Made by a program: the position numbers and the translations under genes. DNA of 64,000 nt, from the NCBI RefSeq assembly GCF_000737325.1, contig NZ_CP011125.1:3286001-3350000 (forward strand). Direction: 5' to 3'. Each line of letters starts with the position of its first letter. Position 1 is the stretch's first letter. This document shows, piece by piece, positions 41,488-49,108 of this stretch. This DNA is from Sandaracinus amylolyticus. GTDB taxonomy: Bacteria; Myxococcota_A; Polyangia; Polyangiales; Sandaracinaceae. Under the pieces are notes generated by a model. It was not told the origin of the DNA and searched no databases. It was given only the letters and a program-made list of their open reading frames with translations.

Positions 41488-41762
41488 CCGGGGCGATTCG
41501 CATCCTAACAAGGTCTCACGGTGCGGTGGGAGCCCAATTCGGTCCCGTTGCGGTAAGCCCTCCCACGTCGGTGAGGACACTCCTGCGCAGCCCGACCGGT
41601 TTCTTGCGTGTTTTTCGCGGGCGCGTAACTCTCCTGCGGGTGCTCTCCCGCCCCACGGCGCGATCGCCGCTCCGGCCCGGGCCCGACGAGACGGTCGTGC
41701 CGCTGGTCGTGCGACGGCGCGGCGAGGACGCGGAGGCGCGCCGGGAAGAGGGTGGGGCGCGG

Positions 41763-44051
41763 ATGTCGTCGGTCGCGAGCCTCGCGTCGGTCGAGCTCTC
41801 GGGCGTCCTCGCGACGTCGCCCGACGCGCTCCGTCGACGCCTGCTCGGACCGTGGGCGCTCGGCCTGCGCCAGTACCTCGCGCTGAGGCTCGGTGACCCG
41901 CAGCGCGCCGGGGACGCGTTCCGTGAGCTGAGGCGTCTCGTGTCGGCGATGCCCGCGTCGGAGCTCGTGCGCGAGCCGGGCCCGAAGGCGCACGTCTACC
42001 GCCTCGCGCGGCGCATCGCGCTCGACCTCGAGGCGCAGCGACCGGTGTCCGCGCGCGGTCGCGAGGCGCTCGCGTTCCGCGATCCGCCCGACGCGACGCG
42101 CGGCTACGCCGACGCGCTGCAGCGCGTGCGGCGCTCGCTGTCGGGCGACGATGCCGAGCTCGTGGAGCTGCGCTTCGCGCGCGAGCTCTCGCCCGCCGAG
42201 ATCGCGTGCGTCGTCGAGCAGCCGCTGGTCGACGTCGAGCTGCGCCTGGCGCGCGCGACCGCACGCGCGTTCGACCTGCTCGGCGCGCACGCGCCCGATC
42301 CGCACGCCACGCGCGGCGGTCCGCTGGTCGACGCGTTCGCGCTCGCGAAGGGCGCGCAGGGGAGCGCGACGCGCACCGCCGAGGGCGAGTCGCTCGCCGC
42401 GCTCCCACCGGGCACGCTGATCGGCGCGCGGTATCGCGTCGTGAAGCGCGTCGGCATCGGCGCGTTCGGCGACGTGTACATGGCGGACGACGCCGACGTC
42501 CCCGGGCACCGCGTCGCGCTCAAGATGCTGCGCGAGCCCTCGCTCTCGACCGCGGCGCGCGAGGCCGCGCTGCGCGAGCTCAAGCTGATCGCGGCGGTGT
42601 TCCACCCGTCGGTCGTGCAGTTCAAGGACCACGGCTGGCACGAGGATCGGCTGTGGTTCGTGATGCCGTGGTACGAGGGCGAGACGCTCGACCAGCGCAT
42701 GCAGCGCGGTCCGCTCGCGCGCGCCGAGGCGCGGCGCATCTTCGAGCCGCTCGCGCGCGCGCTCGCGGCGCTGCACGCGAACGGCATCCGGCATCAGGAC
42801 ATCAAGCCGGACAACGTGTTCCTCGCGCGCATCAAGGGCTTCGGCCCCGACGGCGAGCACGAGGAGAGCATCCCGGTGCTGCTCGATCTCGGCGTCGCGG
42901 CGAAGGAGCACGAAGCGCTGATCGGCGGCACGCCGGTGTACTTCGCGCCCGAGGTCGCGTCGCACTACGCGAACGTCGACGACGAGCGACCGATCGGCCC
43001 GAAGGCGGACGTGTTCGCGCTCGCGCTCACGCTGCGCAACGCGCTCGAGCCCGACACGGAAGAGGACGTGCCCGCGGGCGCGATCGAGGCGTTCATCGAG
43101 CGGCGCGCGCGCGAGCGTCCGCCGCTGCCGCGCGCGAAGGAGCTGCGCTGGCTCGCGCCCTCGTTCGAGCGCTGGCTCGCGATGGATCCCGATCAGCGGC
43201 CGAGCGCGGAAGAGCTCGCGCGAGAGCTCGCGGTGCTCACGCGGCCCGAGGAGCGACGCGCGCGACGTCGCGCGGTGCTGCAGTGGCTCGTGCCGCTCCT
43301 CGTCGGTCTCGGCGCGGCGTTCGGCGCGCTCGTCTACGTGTTCGTCCGCGAGACCGAGCTGCAGGAGCTCGAGATCAGCCGCGCGCGCACCGAGGCCCAG
43401 GCCGCGCGCGCCGATCTGATGGTCGAAGCGGCGCGCCTCGAGGCGCTCGACGCCGACCACGCGGCGCTGCTCGAGCGCTACGAGCAGAACCGCCTCACGC
43501 GCCAGCAGCTCGCGGATCAGCTCGCGACCGCGGAAGGCCAGATCCGCATCCTCGGCGATCAGATCGGTCAGCTGATCGGCGACCGCGAGTCGCTCAGCGC
43601 GTCGCTCGACGAGACGCGCGAGGCGCTCGCGACGATGCAGGAGACCTTCCTGACGCAGCGCCGGCAGCTCGACACCGAGCTCACGCGCGTGCGCGACCTG
43701 ACGCGGCACATCGACGAGCTGCGCATCGACTCGGAGCGCGTCACCGCGGAGCTCGAGGGCGAGCTCGAGCAGACGCGCGGGCGCGTCGAGCAGCTCGAGG
43801 ATCAGCTCGAGATCTCGCGCGCCGCGCGACGCGAGGTGACCGCGCGCGCGGAGTCGCTCGACAACCAGCTGCGCGAGTCCGAAGCGGCGCGCGAGCGCGC
43901 GATGGAGGAGCTCGTCACGCTGCGGCGTCGCGTGGCGCAGCTGCGCGAGATCCTCGATCCGGGCGAGCAGCCGGCGCGAAGGCCCCAGGACACCGGCACG
44001 CTCGACGTGCGCGCGCCCGAGGGCGCGAGCGCCGATCCCGTCACGCCTTGA
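41763..44051 (+). CDS. Membrane Ser/Thr protein kinase with N-terminal ECF-sigma-like region
   Basis: A 762-residue protein. Residues about 20-175 resemble an ECF sigma factor: a region-2-like helix block (GLRQYLALRLGDPQRAGDAFRELRRL), KAHVYRLARRIALDLEA, and a region-4-like helix-turn-helix (DAELVELRFARELSPAEIACVVEQPLVDVELRLARATARAF). A Hanks-type kinase follows (about 220-500) with glycine loop GIGAFGDVY, ATP lysine K254, catalytic loop HQDIKPDN (D346), metal-binding DLG (D375) and activation segment GGTPVYFAPEV. A transmembrane helix (about 505-528) leads to a long periplasmic coiled coil. ATG chosen because GGTGGGG precedes it; an in-frame upstream extension to 41526 lacks coding character. 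Ends just before the 42-bp repeat array. Divergent from a PP2C phosphatase. Confidence 0.88.
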   Translation: MSSVASLASVELSGVLATSPDALRRRLLGPWALGLRQYLALRLGDPQRAGDAFRELRRLVSAMPASELVREPGPKAHVYRLARRIALDLEAQRPVSARGREALAFRDPPDATRGYADALQRVRRSLSGDDAELVELRFARELSPAEIACVVEQPLVDVELRLARATARAFDLLGAHAPDPHATRGGPLVDAFALAKGAQGSATRTAEGESLAALPPGTLIGARYRVVKRVGIGAFGDVYMADDADVPGHRVALKMLREPSLSTAAREAALRELKLIAAVFHPSVVQFKDHGWHEDRLWFVMPWYEGETLDQRMQRGPLARAEARRIFEPLARALAALHANGIRHQDIKPDNVFLARIKGFGPDGEHEESIPVLLDLGVAAKEHEALIGGTPVYFAPEVASHYANVDDERPIGPKADVFALALTLRNALEPDTEEDVPAGAIEAFIERRARERPPLPRAKELRWLAPSFERWLAMDPDQRPSAEELARELAVLTRPEERRARRRAVLQWLVPLLVGLGAAFGALVYVFVRETELQELEISRARTEAQAARADLMVEAARLEALDADHAALLERYEQNRLTRQQLADQLATAEGQIRILGDQIGQLIGDRESLSASLDETREALATMQETFLTQRRQLDTELTRVRDLTRHIDELRIDSERVTAELEGELEQTRGRVEQLEDQLEISRAARREVTARAESLDNQLRESEAARERAMEELVTLRRRVAQLREILDPGEQPARRPQDTGTLDVRAPEGASADPVTP

Positions 44052-44082
44052 GGACGCCGGCGCGATCTTCGGATCGCCGGTG

Positions 44083-44500
44083 CTGGGTCGGGCCCGTCAG
44101 GTATCGCCGGTGATGGCTCGGACCCATCGAGATCGAGTTCAGGCTCGGCGGTGATGGGTCGGACCCATCGAGATCGACTCGAAAGTCGTCAGGTGATGGG
44201 TCGGACCCATCGGAGGTCGACTCGAAAGTCGTGAGGTGATGGGTCGGACCCATCGAGATCGACTCGAAAGTCGTCGGGTGATGGGTCGGACCCATCGAGA
44301 TCGACTTCGAGCTCGCCCCGCGATGGGTCGGACCCATCGAGATCGAGTTGGAAGTCGGCGTGGATGGGTCGGACCCATCGAGATCGAGCTGGAAGTCGGC
44401 GTGGATGGGTCGGACCCATGCCGATCGAGCTGGAAGTCGGCGTCGATGGGTCGGACCCATCGAGACCGAGCTCGCCGGCGCTGGGTCGGACCGAGATCGC
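44083..44500. repeat. Array of ~41-43-bp repeats with palindromic core ATGGGTCGGACCCAT
   Basis: Fills almost the whole gap (44052-44520) between the convergent kinase and lipoprotein genes. Eight perfect cores (7-bp arms around a single G) begin at 44154, 44196, 44239, 44281, 44323, 44364, 44405 and 44446, with degenerate copies at 44085, 44113 and 44482. The following segment is usually CGAGATCGA plus a 16-17-base less conserved stretch (CTCGAAAGTCGTCAGGT or GCTGGAAGTCGGCGTG). Intervals are 41, 42 or 43 bases, so no reading frame is maintained. Confidence 0.9.
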
Positions 44501-44520
44501 CGCCTGCGCGCATCACACGC

Positions 44521-45432
44521 TCACCACGTCGCGGCGTCCGGCGTGCGCGGTCCGCGCGATGCCACGAACGCGCGACAGGCAGTCTGCGTGCGGAATACCG
44601 CCAACACCGGATCTTGCTCCGCGTAGAGCGGCGCGCGCGGCAGGTGCGCGGTGCGCAGCGCCTCGTCGCACGCGCTCGGCGCGCACGTGACCTCGCACTC
44701 TTCCGAGGGGATCTCGGGGATCGGATCTCGGTGGCCGGGGATCACGCCGCCCACGTGGAGCACCGTCGGCGCGCGCCACGGGCGCACGACGAGCGCGTGG
44801 TCGACGCAGTGACCGCGCGGGCCGTCCCACCGATCCTCGACGCACGGGACGGGGCGGAGCGTCGGCACGCACGCGAGCTCGTGGATCTCCGCGCCCTCGG
44901 CGTAGGCGACGTGCGCATCGTCCCACGCGATCACGCCGACGGGGAGCCGGCGCACACCGCTCGCCTGCCAGCGCCGCTGCTCGAGCCGCTGCTCGACGAC
45001 CGAGACGCTCTCTTGTCCGAGGTCGACCACGACGCGCTCGTCGCCGTGCCGTGACACGACGATCGAGAGCTGGTTCACCACGACGTCGTCCCACACGGCG
45101 ACTCGCTGGCACTCGCCGCGCAAGCTCGCTCCCTCGGCGATCTCCAGCGATCGCTCGGTGTAGAGGAACACCGCGCTCGGCTTCCGCGACAGCCAGCGCT
45201 CGATCGCCGCCTCGTCCACCGCGGCGACGTGCAGCTCGTGGTCCTCGAGGAACGTCGCGACCCCCGCCGCTTCGAGGAGCTCGTCGGCACGGAGGCCCCG
45301 CGCCTGCGTCGTTCGCTCGTCGGCCGGAGGCGCTGCCTCCTCTGCGGGCGGCTGCGTGGACGCAGCCGTCTCCGACGCGGCAGGGAGCGTCGAGGCACAC
45401 GCGGTCAGACCGAGGAAGAGGACGTGTCGCAT
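44521..45432 (-). CDS. Hypothetical lipoprotein with scattered Cys pairs
   Basis: A 303-residue exported protein. Signal peptide with lipobox L-T-A-C (residues 9-12), then a Pro/Ala/Glu-rich linker. The remainder is a mixed alpha/beta domain of unknown family (ECQRVAVWDDVVVNQLSIVVSRHGDERVVVDLG; GVIAWDDAHVAYAEGAEIHELACV; HCVDHALVVRPWRAP) with a late Cys cluster (EECEVTCAPSACDE). No recognised enzyme motif. The stop lies 20 bases from the repeat array that separates it from the convergent kinase gene. Confidence 0.75.
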   Translation of the reverse strand: MRHVLFLGLTACASTLPAASETAASTQPPAEEAAPPADERTTQARGLRADELLEAAGVATFLEDHELHVAAVDEAAIERWLSRKPSAVFLYTERSLEIAEGASLRGECQRVAVWDDVVVNQLSIVVSRHGDERVVVDLGQESVSVVEQRLEQRRWQASGVRRLPVGVIAWDDAHVAYAEGAEIHELACVPTLRPVPCVEDRWDGPRGHCVDHALVVRPWRAPTVLHVGGVIPGHRDPIPEIPSEECEVTCAPSACDEALRTAHLPRAPLYAEQDPVLAVFRTQTACRAFVASRGPRTPDAATW

Positions 45433-45534
45433 GCCGGCTGAGACATGCCGCGCCCGCGATGGTTTCGCACGACGCGCGCCGTGGCGCGGTCAGCGCGCGT
45501 GCCGGACCGATCCACGCCCGCGCGGTGCTCGACC

Positions 45535-46269
45535 TCACTCGAACGTCACGCGTCCGAAGCGGTCCGGGACGTGGAAGTCGCCGACGAGCGGCGGGGACCA
45601 TCCGACGCCGAGCTGTCCCTGCGCGCGCACGTCGAGCACGTACAGCGCGATGCGCCAGGTGTCGCCGCGCGAAGGGCGCGACGCCGGCGTGCCGAGGCGC
45701 TCGAACGCGCTCCACGGGATCGCGATCTCGGCGGTCCATCCGTCGTCCGCTGCGTCGTCGTTGGGCGTGCCGTCGGTCGACACCGCGGAGCGCAGCTCGC
45801 TCGACCACGTCACGTGACCGAAGGGCTGGGGCACGCGCCGCGCATCGAACCACGTGTCGAACACCAGGTGCGTCGGCGAGACCTGCAGCTCCGCGTAGCT
45901 GCGCCCGTCGCCGTCGGGATCGATCATCAGCTCGACCGCGTCCTGCTCCCAGAGGTGCGCGTCGTGCCCCTCGAGATCGCAGCGCAGCAGCGCATCGTCG
46001 ACCTCGAATGCGACGTAGAGCGCGTCGTCGTCCCACGCCATCCGCGCGGTGACCTCGGGCTGCGCGTGCGAGCCGTCCATCGTGTCGACGAAGCGCTCGG
46101 TCCGCGCGGCGTCGCGCCAGGTCGCGTCGTCGAGGCGACCATCGAGGGTGGGCGGTGCGCTCGCGCGCGGCACGCGCAGCGTCGGGATCTCGGTGCGAGG
46201 CGGAGGCGTCGCGCAGGTGCATCCGCTCGCGACGAGCGACGCCGCGATCACCAGCTCACGAGCACGCAT
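45535..46269 (-). CDS. Lipoprotein with CBM9-like (carbohydrate-binding) domain
   Basis: A 244-residue exported protein. Lipobox A-S-G-C-T-C near residues 16-20, then a domain with the CBM9-like/DOMON-type pattern: LDGRLDDATWRDA, RMAWDDDALYVAFEVDDA, EQDAVELMIDPDGDGRSYAELQVSP, DDGWTAEIAIPWSAFERLG, WRIALYVLD. This domain recurs in secreted bacterial proteins that bind sugars, haem or lipids. The ATG lies within the end of the thioesterase gene (14-bp overlap), so it is probably co-transcribed with the acyl-carrier gene block. GTG at 46272 is an alternative start. Confidence 0.83.
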   Translation of the reverse strand: MRARELVIAASLVASGCTCATPPPRTEIPTLRVPRASAPPTLDGRLDDATWRDAARTERFVDTMDGSHAQPEVTARMAWDDDALYVAFEVDDALLRCDLEGHDAHLWEQDAVELMIDPDGDGRSYAELQVSPTHLVFDTWFDARRVPQPFGHVTWSSELRSAVSTDGTPNDDAADDGWTAEIAIPWSAFERLGTPASRPSRGDTWRIALYVLDVRAQGQLGVGWSPPLVGDFHVPDRFGRVTFE

Positions 46270-46693
46270 CACGGAGCTCCTCCGGCACGCTCACCGGTCG
46301 TGCTTCGGCGAGGTGCACGACGGCGGTCGTGATCGCGCCCTCGCACAGCACCTCGCCGTCGCGCAGCACACGCGCCTCGAACACGATCCGCGCGCGCGTG
46401 ACCGACGAGACCCACGTCTCGATCACGACCTCGTCGTCGAAGCGCGCGGGCGAGCGATACGCGAGGTTCGCTTCCACGACCGGCATCGCGAGCCCGCGCT
46501 CCACCTCGAAGCGTCGATAGTCGACGCCGCGCGCGCGCAGGTACTCGATGCGCCCGGCCTCCATCCACACGAGATAGACCGTGTGGTGCACGACACCGGC
46601 CTTGTCGGTGTCGACGTAGCCCACACGAGCACGATGCCGGACGACCGCGGTGCGATCGTCCGGCACGTGGGGAACGAAGCGACCTCGGTTCAC
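46256..46693 (-). CDS. Acyl-CoA/acyl-ACP thioesterase, hotdog fold (YbgC-like)
   Basis: A protein of about 145 residues with the 4HBT hotdog pattern: VVRHRARVGYVDTDKAGVVHHTVYLVWMEAGRIEYLR (catalytic D of D-T-D and neighbouring H), RRFEVERGLAMPVVEANLAYRSPARFDDEVVIETWVS, then RIVFEARVLRDGEVLCEG. It would release a fatty acid from CoA or ACP. Start is uncertain: GTG at 46693 is chosen because the TTG farther upstream lies inside the gene-end repeat that follows the ACP gene. Placed after two ACP genes and a fatty acyl-AMP ligase, it could off-load or edit acyl groups carried by them. Confidence 0.85.
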   Translation of the reverse strand: MNRGRFVPHVPDDRTAVVRHRARVGYVDTDKAGVVHHTVYLVWMEAGRIEYLRARGVDYRRFEVERGLAMPVVEANLAYRSPARFDDEVVIETWVSSVTRARIVFEARVLRDGEVLCEGAITTAVVHLAEARPVSVPEELRDACS

Positions 46694-46710
46694 GACGGCG
46701 TCGGCGCTCG

Positions 46711-46807
46711 AGAGCAAGCGGGGTTGGGGCCCCGCGCGCAGTGTTTGGGTGGGGGCCCCGATCCGGCTCCGCCGGTCGGGGGGAGGGGTCTTCCCAAGAC
46801 CCCTCCC
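46711..46807 (-). repeat. Gene-end repeat element (copy after the second ACP gene), with strong hairpin
   Basis: Read on the minus strand after the ACP stop at 46814: a 12-bp perfect hairpin GGGAGGGGTCTT/AAGACCCCTCCC with a three-base loop (46781-46807), a CCGGC-GGA-GCCGG stem, and the module CTGCGCGCGGGGCCCC with CCCCGCTTGCTCT ending at 46711. The final modules match those after the ABC operon and PP2C gene. Likely a transcription terminator for the ACP genes, though it lacks a T-tract and the thioesterase follows. Confidence 0.75.
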
Positions 46808-46813
46808 GCAAGC

Positions 46814-47056
46814 TCAAGCCGCGGCGGCGAGCTTGCTCTTCACGAGGTCGTATACCGCCGTGAAGTGCGTCATCTTCTTGAGCTCGTCCTCGGGGATCGA
46901 GAGCTTGAAGGTGCGCTCCACCTCCGCGACGATCTCGATCGCCATCATCGAGTCGATCCCGAGCTCCTTGAAGGGAGTCTCGTCCGGGATCTCGTCGACC
47001 TCGCTCACCTCGGCGATGATCTCGCGGAGCTTCTCCCTCAGGTCGCTGTCCGACAT
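46814..47056 (-). CDS. Acyl carrier protein (second of pair)
   Basis: An 80-residue acidic helical ACP. The phosphopantetheine attachment Ser lies in ELGIDSMMAIEI (about residue 36), flanked by the usual helix II sequence, and it has a standard EIIAEVSEVDEIPDETPF helix I. It is clearly diverged from the adjacent ACP, so the two are likely used at different steps. It sits 44 bp downstream of the other ACP, in one operon with the FAAL. Ends immediately before a hairpin repeat. Confidence 0.9.
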   Translation of the reverse strand: MSDSDLREKLREIIAEVSEVDEIPDETPFKELGIDSMMAIEIVAEVERTFKLSIPEDELKKMTHFTAVYDLVKSKLAAAA

Positions 47057-47100
47057 CGCGACTGCTCTTTCTCGCCGCTTGGGGCGCTACGGGTCTGGGC

Positions 47101-47349
47101 TCAACGCGCCGCGACCGCGCGCTTCTCGACGAGATCGAGGAGCTGACGGACGGTCTGGATGCCGACGAGCTGCTCGTCCGGGATCTGCACGCCGAGCTCG
47201 CGCTCCATCTGACCGACGAGCTCGAGCATGCCGAGCGAGTCGATGCCGAGCGCCGCGATCTTCGCGTCCTCGGTGACGTGGCTGAAGTCCTTCTCGGCGA
47301 TCTCGCTCGCCATCCGCTGGAACGTCTTGATCAGCTCGGAACGGTTCAT
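47101..47349 (-). CDS. Acyl carrier protein (first of pair)
   Basis: An 82-residue ACP with the modification Ser in ALGIDSLGMLELVGQME (about residue 37) and helix segments QRMASEIAEKDFSHVTEDAKIA and QTVRQLLDLVEKR. It follows the FAAL gene by 40 bp, the classical position for an ACP loaded by a fatty acyl-AMP ligase. Charge and length are typical of free-standing type II ACPs. Confidence 0.9.
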   Translation of the reverse strand: MNRSELIKTFQRMASEIAEKDFSHVTEDAKIAALGIDSLGMLELVGQMERELGVQIPDEQLVGIQTVRQLLDLVEKRAVAAR

Positions 47350-47389
47350 CGGTCTTCTTCTCTCGATCTGGCCGGAGGCGATCGGCCGC

Positions 47390-49069
47390 TCAGGCCGACA
47401 CCGGATGCTCTTCGAGCTCGCCGCTCTCCCACATCGCGCGGGTCTTGCGACGCTGGGCCTTGCCGCTCGACGTCTTGGGCAGCGCGCCCACCGCGCAGAT
47501 CGCGACGTGCGCGGGCGTGAGGCCGAAGCTCTTCTGGATCGCCTCGGCGATCTCGGTGCGCAGGCGCGCGGCGTCGCCGCTGTTGCCCTCGGCGGCGATC
47601 ACGAGCTGCTCGACGCCGTCCTTCATCACGCTGAACGCGACGACGTTCCCGCGGCGCACGCCCTCGATCTCGCCGACGGCCCACTCGAGATCCTGCGGGT
47701 AGTGGTTCGCGCCGTTCAGGATGATCAGGTCCTTCACGCGCCCGCAGATGTACACGTTGCCATCCGCGACGTACCCGAGGTCCCCGGTCCAGAGCCAGCC
47801 GTGCTTGAACGACTCGGCGCTCGCCTCGGGGTTCTCGAAGTAGCCCTCGGTGACGCTCGGGCCCTTGCTGAGGATCTGACCGACGACGCGCTCGCCGACT
47901 GGCTGGCCGCTCTCGTCGACGATCGCGAGCTCGTGGCCCGGGAAGGGCACGCCGCACGAGACGAGCTCGAGCGCGTCGGGCGAGGCGCTCGGCGTCGCGC
48001 GACCGCTCTTCATCGCCGCGCCGTCGACGCGATCGACGATCATCTCGGTGCTGCGCTGGTGGAACGTGATCGCGAGGCAGCTCTCCGCCATGCCGTAGCT
48101 CGGCAGGAGCGCGTGGCTCTTGAACCCCGCCGGGCGGAACTTCTCGGCGAACTCGATCAGCGTGCGCGCGCGGATCGGCTCGGCGCCGCAGCCCGCGACA
48201 CGCAGGCTCGAGAGGTCGAGCGCCGCGAGGTCCTTCTCGTTGCAGCGCTTCGTGACGAGCTGGTACGCGAAGTTCGGCGCGTACGTGATCGTGCCGCGGT
48301 GCTTCGTGATGAGCTCGAGCCACATGCGCGGCATGCGCGCGAACGTCGGCGTGGGCATCAGCACGACGGGCAGATCGACGATCAGCGTGCCGAGCACGAA
48401 GCCGATCAGGCCCATGTCGTGGAAGAGCGGCAGCCACGAGACCCCGACGTCGTCCGGCGTGCGCGCCAGGCCGTGGGGCCCGAGGAACGACGTCGTGTTC
48501 GCGACGAGGTTGTGGTGCTTCACCATCACGCCCTTCGGGCGGTTGGTGGATCCACTCGTGAACTGGAGGAAGCAGAGATCGTCGGGCGTGACGACCGGCG
48601 GCGCGAAGGGCGGCGCCTGCCCGGTGAACCCGGTCTCGGTGTCGAGGATCGGCAGGTTCTCGAGCCCCTCGCGGCCGCGCAGCTGATCCACGATGTCGCG
48701 GTTCTGCTGCATGCAGATGACGGCCTTCGCGTGCGAGGCCTTCACGATGTGCTCGAGCGTGTCGACGTACTGATCCGCGCCCTTGAACGACGCGCGCGGG
48801 AAGATCGGCACCGGGACGAACCCACCGACGCTCGCGCCGAGGAAGCTCAGCACGAACTCGTGGTTCTCGGGGAGCACGAGCGCGACGCAGTCGCCTTTCC
48901 GCATGCCCAGCGCGGCGAGGAACGCGGCCCGACGGTGGGCCTCGGCGCGCATCGCCTCGTACGGGAAGTAACGCTCCTGGCGATCGGCTCCGTAGAACCG
49001 GAAGCCGCGCGCCTCGCCGCCCGGCAGGCGGTCGAGCGCTTCGACGAGCGTCGAGGGATAGGCCGTCAT
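47390..49069 (-). CDS. Fatty acyl-AMP ligase (FAAL-type) for ACP loading
   Basis: A 559-residue adenylating enzyme. Key motifs: LQFTSGSTNRPKGVMV (A3), VSWLPLFHDMGLIGFVLG, APNFAYQL, LPSYGMAE, and the C-domain GRVKDLIILNGANHYPQDLE with lysine in PKTSSGKAQRRK. The LPLFHDMGL and ANHYPQDLE wording is that of FAAL/FadD32-type enzymes that form fatty acyl-AMP and pass the acyl to an ACP rather than CoA. This assignment is strengthened by two ACP genes immediately downstream. A good promoter (TTGACA-17-TAGAAA) is located 10 bases before its ATG, so it starts the operon FAAL-ACP-ACP-(thioesterase-CBM9). Confidence 0.92.
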   Translation of the reverse strand: MTAYPSTLVEALDRLPGGEARGFRFYGADRQERYFPYEAMRAEAHRRAAFLAALGMRKGDCVALVLPENHEFVLSFLGASVGGFVPVPIFPRASFKGADQYVDTLEHIVKASHAKAVICMQQNRDIVDQLRGREGLENLPILDTETGFTGQAPPFAPPVVTPDDLCFLQFTSGSTNRPKGVMVKHHNLVANTTSFLGPHGLARTPDDVGVSWLPLFHDMGLIGFVLGTLIVDLPVVLMPTPTFARMPRMWLELITKHRGTITYAPNFAYQLVTKRCNEKDLAALDLSSLRVAGCGAEPIRARTLIEFAEKFRPAGFKSHALLPSYGMAESCLAITFHQRSTEMIVDRVDGAAMKSGRATPSASPDALELVSCGVPFPGHELAIVDESGQPVGERVVGQILSKGPSVTEGYFENPEASAESFKHGWLWTGDLGYVADGNVYICGRVKDLIILNGANHYPQDLEWAVGEIEGVRRGNVVAFSVMKDGVEQLVIAAEGNSGDAARLRTEIAEAIQKSFGLTPAHVAICAVGALPKTSSGKAQRRKTRAMWESGELEEHPVSA

Positions 49070-49079
49070 GGGCGCGCGC

Positions 49080-49108
49080 TTTCTATGGGGCGGTGAAGAG
49101 GCTGTCAA
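49080..49108 (-). promoter_or_regulatory. Predicted promoter of the FAAL-ACP operon
   Basis: On the minus strand TTGACA (49103-49108) and TAGAAA (49080-49085) with exactly 17 bases between, 10 bases upstream of the start codon. -35 perfect, -10 matches 4 of 6. The -35 overlaps the stop of the hydrolase gene. Implies an almost leaderless transcript. Confidence 0.6.

Noticed and set aside
41526-41762. N-terminal extension of the kinase to an upstream GTG
   Set aside because: No family similarity, an Arg/Pro-rich composition typical of non-coding GC-rich DNA, and a good ribosome-binding site before the downstream ATG.
44041-44460. Minus-strand frame encoding repeated MGPTHH... peptides
   Set aside because: Repeat spacing of 41-43 bases breaks the frame, copies appear in several frames, and there is no start or codon signature; the repeats are DNA-level.
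44083-44500. Possible CRISPR array
   Set aside because: Spacers are nearly identical to one another and too short (about 16-17 bases), the core is palindromic, and no cas genes are present.
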